From contig NZ_QFWW01000006.1 of assembly GCF_003265345.1 (NCBI RefSeq), positions 117,079 to 181,078 on the forward strand: a stretch of 64,000 bases of DNA, written 5' to 3'. This stretch comes from Lentzea terrae (GTDB lineage: Bacteria; Actinomycetota; Actinomycetes; Mycobacteriales; Pseudonocardiaceae). This document shows positions 61,855-64,000 of this stretch, piece after piece (within the stretch, counting starts at the first letter, position 1; every line of letters begins with the position of its first letter). The position numbers and the translations under genes are program-made. The notes under the pieces are model-generated. The model saw only the letters and a program-made list of their open reading frames with translations. It had not been told where the DNA came from and searched no databases.

Positions 61855-62562
61855 GTGACCCGTTGGAGCATCGGTGACCTCGCCAAAGCGTCCGGACTGA
61901 CCGTCCGGACGCTCCACCACTACGACGAGATCGGCCTGGTCGGCGCGTCCGAACGCACGACATCCGGTCACCGTCGGTACACCCCGGACGACGTTCGCCG
62001 CCTCTATCAGGTGAGATCGCTGCGCCAGCTCGGTCTTTCGCTGGAGGAGGTCCGCGCGGCACTGTCCCGATCGGACTCGCTGCGGCCGATCTTCGAGGCC
62101 CAGCTGGCCGCACTGACCGCGCAGGCCCAGCAGGTGGAGGCACTGCGGTCGCGGCTCACCGCGCTGCTCGACGGGCACACCACCGAGTCCCTGCTGTCCA
62201 CTTTGGAGCTGATGTCCGTGTACGAGAGCTACTTCACCGCCGACCAGCTGTCCGAGCTGCGCTCCCGAGCGGCCGCCCTCGGCCCTGAGGCCGTCGAGGA
62301 ACTGAAGGCGTCCTGGCTGGAACTGGTGCGACAGCTGCGCCGGCACATGGCCGACGGGACGCCCGCCGATGACCCGCGCGTGGTCGAGCTGTCGCGGCAG
62401 TGGGACTCGCTCGCCGCGCAGTTCCACCACGACGACCCGGAGATCAAGGCCGCGGCGGCACGTTCGTGGGAGGAGAACAAGGCGTCGATCAGCACCCAGA
62501 TCGGCTGGCCTGCCGACGACGGCCTGGTTTCCTACCTCGGTGCGGCCCGCGCCGCGCGCTGA
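61855..62562 (+). CDS. MerR family regulator (TipA-like)
   Basis: This 235-residue regulator has a MerR helix-turn-helix (TRWSIGDLAKASGLTVRTLH, HHYDEIGLV), a coiled-coil dimer helix near 80-110, and a C-terminal TipAS-like helical domain from about residue 120 (FTADQLSELRSRAAALGPEA), which in TipA binds thiopeptide antibiotics. The GTG at 61855 matches a leaderless start; one codon earlier is possible. It probably activates its own promoter. Confidence 0.92.
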   Translation: MTRWSIGDLAKASGLTVRTLHHYDEIGLVGASERTTSGHRRYTPDDVRRLYQVRSLRQLGLSLEEVRAALSRSDSLRPIFEAQLAALTAQAQQVEALRSRLTALLDGHTTESLLSTLELMSVYESYFTADQLSELRSRAAALGPEAVEELKASWLELVRQLRRHMADGTPADDPRVVELSRQWDSLAAQFHHDDPEIKAAAARSWEENKASISTQIGWPADDGLVSYLGAARAAR

Positions 62563-62621
62563 CGTTGCCGAAACGGCAAATTCTCACGTGAGCCCGGCGC
62601 GGGCTCGGTAGAAGTGTCGTC

Positions 62622-63233
62622 ATGAGCGCTGATGACGACGCCCGCCGCCTGCAGTCCGCCAACCCGACCGGGTGGTTCGAAGATCTCTACGCGGAGGCCG
62701 AAGCCGGCACGGCCGCCGTCCCGTGGGACCAGCCCCACCCCCAACAGCACCTCGTCGAGTGGACCCTTCAGGCCCCGGACGGCCTGGGCCGCAGCGCTCT
62801 GGTCGTGGGCTGTGGTTACGGCCGCGACTCGGAATACCTCGCGTCCCTCGGCTACGCCGTGACGGCGTTCGACGTCTCCCCCACCGCCATCGCCGCCGTC
62901 CAGGCGCGCTACCCGAACTCGAAGGTCTCCTACGTCGTCGCCGACCTCCTCGACCCGCCCGCCGCGTGGCACCGCGCGTTCGACCTGGTCGTGGAGAACA
63001 TGACCGTGCAGGCACTCCCCGTCTCCCTGCACGCGGAGGCGACCGAGCGCGTGGCCTCGCTGGTCGGTTCGACGTTGCTCGTGCTCGCCGTCGCGCGGGA
63101 CGAGGGCCCCGAGCCGGACGGTCCGCCGTGGCCGCTGACGCCTGCGGAGATCAAGGCGTTCGCGACCGACGGTCTCGCCACCCGCCGCGTTCACCGCGAC
63201 GAGTACCGCTGGGTGGCCGAATTCGGACGCTAA
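62622..63233 (+). CDS. SAM-dependent methyltransferase (thiopurine/TehB-like)
   Basis: This 203-residue methyltransferase has NPTGWFEDLYAEAEAG at the start, motif I ALVVGCGYGRDSEYLASLGY near residue 60, and FDLVVENMTVQAL. It fits the TPMT/TehB-like group, which methylates small thiols or oxyanions. Standalone; substrate unknown. Confidence 0.85.
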   Translation: MSADDDARRLQSANPTGWFEDLYAEAEAGTAAVPWDQPHPQQHLVEWTLQAPDGLGRSALVVGCGYGRDSEYLASLGYAVTAFDVSPTAIAAVQARYPNSKVSYVVADLLDPPAAWHRAFDLVVENMTVQALPVSLHAEATERVASLVGSTLLVLAVARDEGPEPDGPPWPLTPAEIKAFATDGLATRRVHRDEYRWVAEFGR

Positions 63234-63284
63234 CTGGCCATGAACTGGCCACTTATGACGGACTTCTGCCGAATAGCGTGAATC

Positions 63285-63794
63285 ATGCTCGTTCGTCGGC
63301 TCTTCGCCCGTCTGCTCGACTGGCTCCTGGTGCTGGTCGTGGCGTGGCCGTTGGTCCACGAACCCGTGCTGGTGGTGCTCAGCGCAGTTCTCTACGACGC
63401 TCTGCTGCTGCGCTGGAACACCCTCGGCAAAGCCCTCACGGGGCTGCGGGTCGTGGGCCCCGCGTCCGGCCTGAGCCACAGACGGGTGCTGGCCCGCACG
63501 CTCATCACGACCGCTCTGCCAGGCGCGGGCGCGGTGCTCGTGCTGACCGGTCTGGGCTGGCGGGAGCCGGCGCTGATGACGAGCCTCGGCTGGCAGCATC
63601 CCTGGGTCGTCATCGGCGAGCGCCTCGCGGTGGGGTCGGCGGGGTGGCTCGCCTCGTTGCTACTGGTGGGCGGGCTGGTGCTGCTCGTGCTGTCGGCGGT
63701 GGAGTCGCTGGACCTGCGCGGCACCCGGACGTGGCACGACCGGAAGGCGGGGACGGCCGTCATCCGGGTCCCGATGGCAGAATCGCGCCGGTGA
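63285..63794 (+). CDS. RDD family membrane protein
   Basis: This 169-residue protein has three to four helices. The RDD-type signature is in RLFARLLDWLLVL (Arg-x-x-Asp) at the start, followed by LRWNTLGKALTGLRVVG and WHDRKAGTAVI at the end. The function is unclear; some RDD proteins are ion antiporters. Its stop overlaps the next gene start by four bases (GTGA). Confidence 0.88.
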   Translation: MLVRRLFARLLDWLLVLVVAWPLVHEPVLVVLSAVLYDALLLRWNTLGKALTGLRVVGPASGLSHRRVLARTLITTALPGAGAVLVLTGLGWREPALMTSLGWQHPWVVIGERLAVGSAGWLASLLLVGGLVLLVLSAVESLDLRGTRTWHDRKAGTAVIRVPMAESRR

Positions 63795-64000
63795 ACCTCA
63801 ACGAGGTCGGGGTGAACCACGGCAACGTGGTCCAGGCCCACCAAGTCGGGACCATCCACGTCGCTGCTCCACCGCTCACCGCGTTGAACGGTCTGCGCGA
63901 GGCCACCACGTCGTTCACCGGCCGGGAACCCGAGCTCGCGGAGCTCGCCACCACGTCCGGGATGACCGTCGTCTCGGGGCTGGCGGGCGTCGGCAAGACC
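63791..64000 (+). CDS. STAND/NB-ARC-type NTPase, 5' part only
   Basis: Seventy residues are seen before the window ends. The opening MNLNEVGVNHGNVVQAHQVG is the short beta-rich leader common in actinobacterial STAND proteins. FTGREPELAEL and VVSGLAGVGKT follow; the last is Walker A of an NB-ARC/AAA NTPase. Such proteins have TPR or other sensor repeats and can act in signalling or phage defence. The rest lies outside the window. Confidence 0.85.
   Translation, partial: MNLNEVGVNHGNVVQAHQVGTIHVAAPPLTALNGLREATTSFTGREPELAELATTSGMTVVSGLAGVGKT

Noticed and set aside
1..64000. tRNA genes, rRNA genes and CRISPR arrays
   Set aside because: No cloverleaf-like, rRNA-like or regularly spaced repeat stretches were seen by eye; a covariance search would settle this.

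Overview
The window is high-GC DNA with many GTG starts, dense genes and frequent 4-base start/stop overlaps, as in a filamentous actinomycete. The gene content fits this: egtABCD for ergothioneine, a Scr1/DUF397 pair, a HelD/HelR-type RNA polymerase helicase, EF-G2, PdxS/PdxT and many secreted Sec or Tat proteins. A member of the Pseudonocardiales is my best guess, by inference from gene style only. I see no tRNA, rRNA, CRISPR array, integrase or transposase.

Layout. 0.2-7.2 kb: a WYL regulator joined to a SnoaL-tailed sigma factor, a Tat-exported metallophosphoesterase, a TauE-type exporter with a membrane partner, and a secreted alpha/beta hydrolase. 7.3-11.5 kb: the ergothioneine operon egtA-egtB-egtC-egtD (minus strand, no egtE). 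11.6-23 kb: a decayed methyltransferase, a PEBP protein, a subtilisin-like protease, a very large PQQ-type sugar dehydrogenase fused to sugar-binding, FN3 and PEBP modules, an AcnR-like TetR regulator with a 24-bp palindrome, a P450, a peptide transporter and a GH75 chitosanase. 23.2-31.1 kb: a seven-gene chemosensory operon (MCP, CheW, CheA-REC, CheB, CheR-TPR, CheW, REC-GGDEF) that reproduces the part list of the Pseudomonas Wsp surface-sensing system and ends in a diguanylate cyclase. 31.5-36 kb: GNAT/DUF4262, a Scr1/DUF397 pair, a divergent SDR/TetR pair and a zinc-type oxidoreductase. 36.1-52.5 kb: yebC and pdxT at one end and pdxS at the other, same strand and same order as the usual pdxS-pdxT-yebC operon but separated by about 14 kb of accessory genes. 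These are a Rieske oxygenase, a His-rich protein, a PLP lyase/permease unit with an Lrp regulator, a LuxR-type ATPase regulator, azlCD with an XRE-cupin regulator, a secreted FG-GAP protein, a P450 remnant, and HelR behind a near-perfect rifamycin-associated element. 52.7-64 kb: EF-G2, a methyltransferase, a secreted lysyl-oxidase-like protein, a PucR-linked aminotransferase/mmsA operon, a MerR regulator with a textbook 19-bp-spaced promoter, a methyltransferase, an RDD protein and the start of a STAND-type NTPase cut by the window edge.

The most interesting system is the 23-31 kb operon. Receptor, coupling proteins, hybrid kinase, adaptation enzymes and a c-di-GMP-making output enzyme lie in one translationally coupled unit with no flagellar genes and no free-standing CheY, and the CheB receiver has lost its phosphorylation residues. 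The second is HelR with its RAE, which suggests a rifamycin-inducible defence. The third is the split pyridoxal-phosphate synthase operon. Several regulators have a clear dyad just upstream of the gene they probably control, given as separate features.

Gene-poor stretches. 22947-23274 holds a hairpin and the promoter/dyad of the chemosensory operon. 31127-31495 holds a repeated 9-mer and a strong hairpin. 48480-48909 holds a P450 remnant and the RAE. In 1-207 I see nothing I can support.
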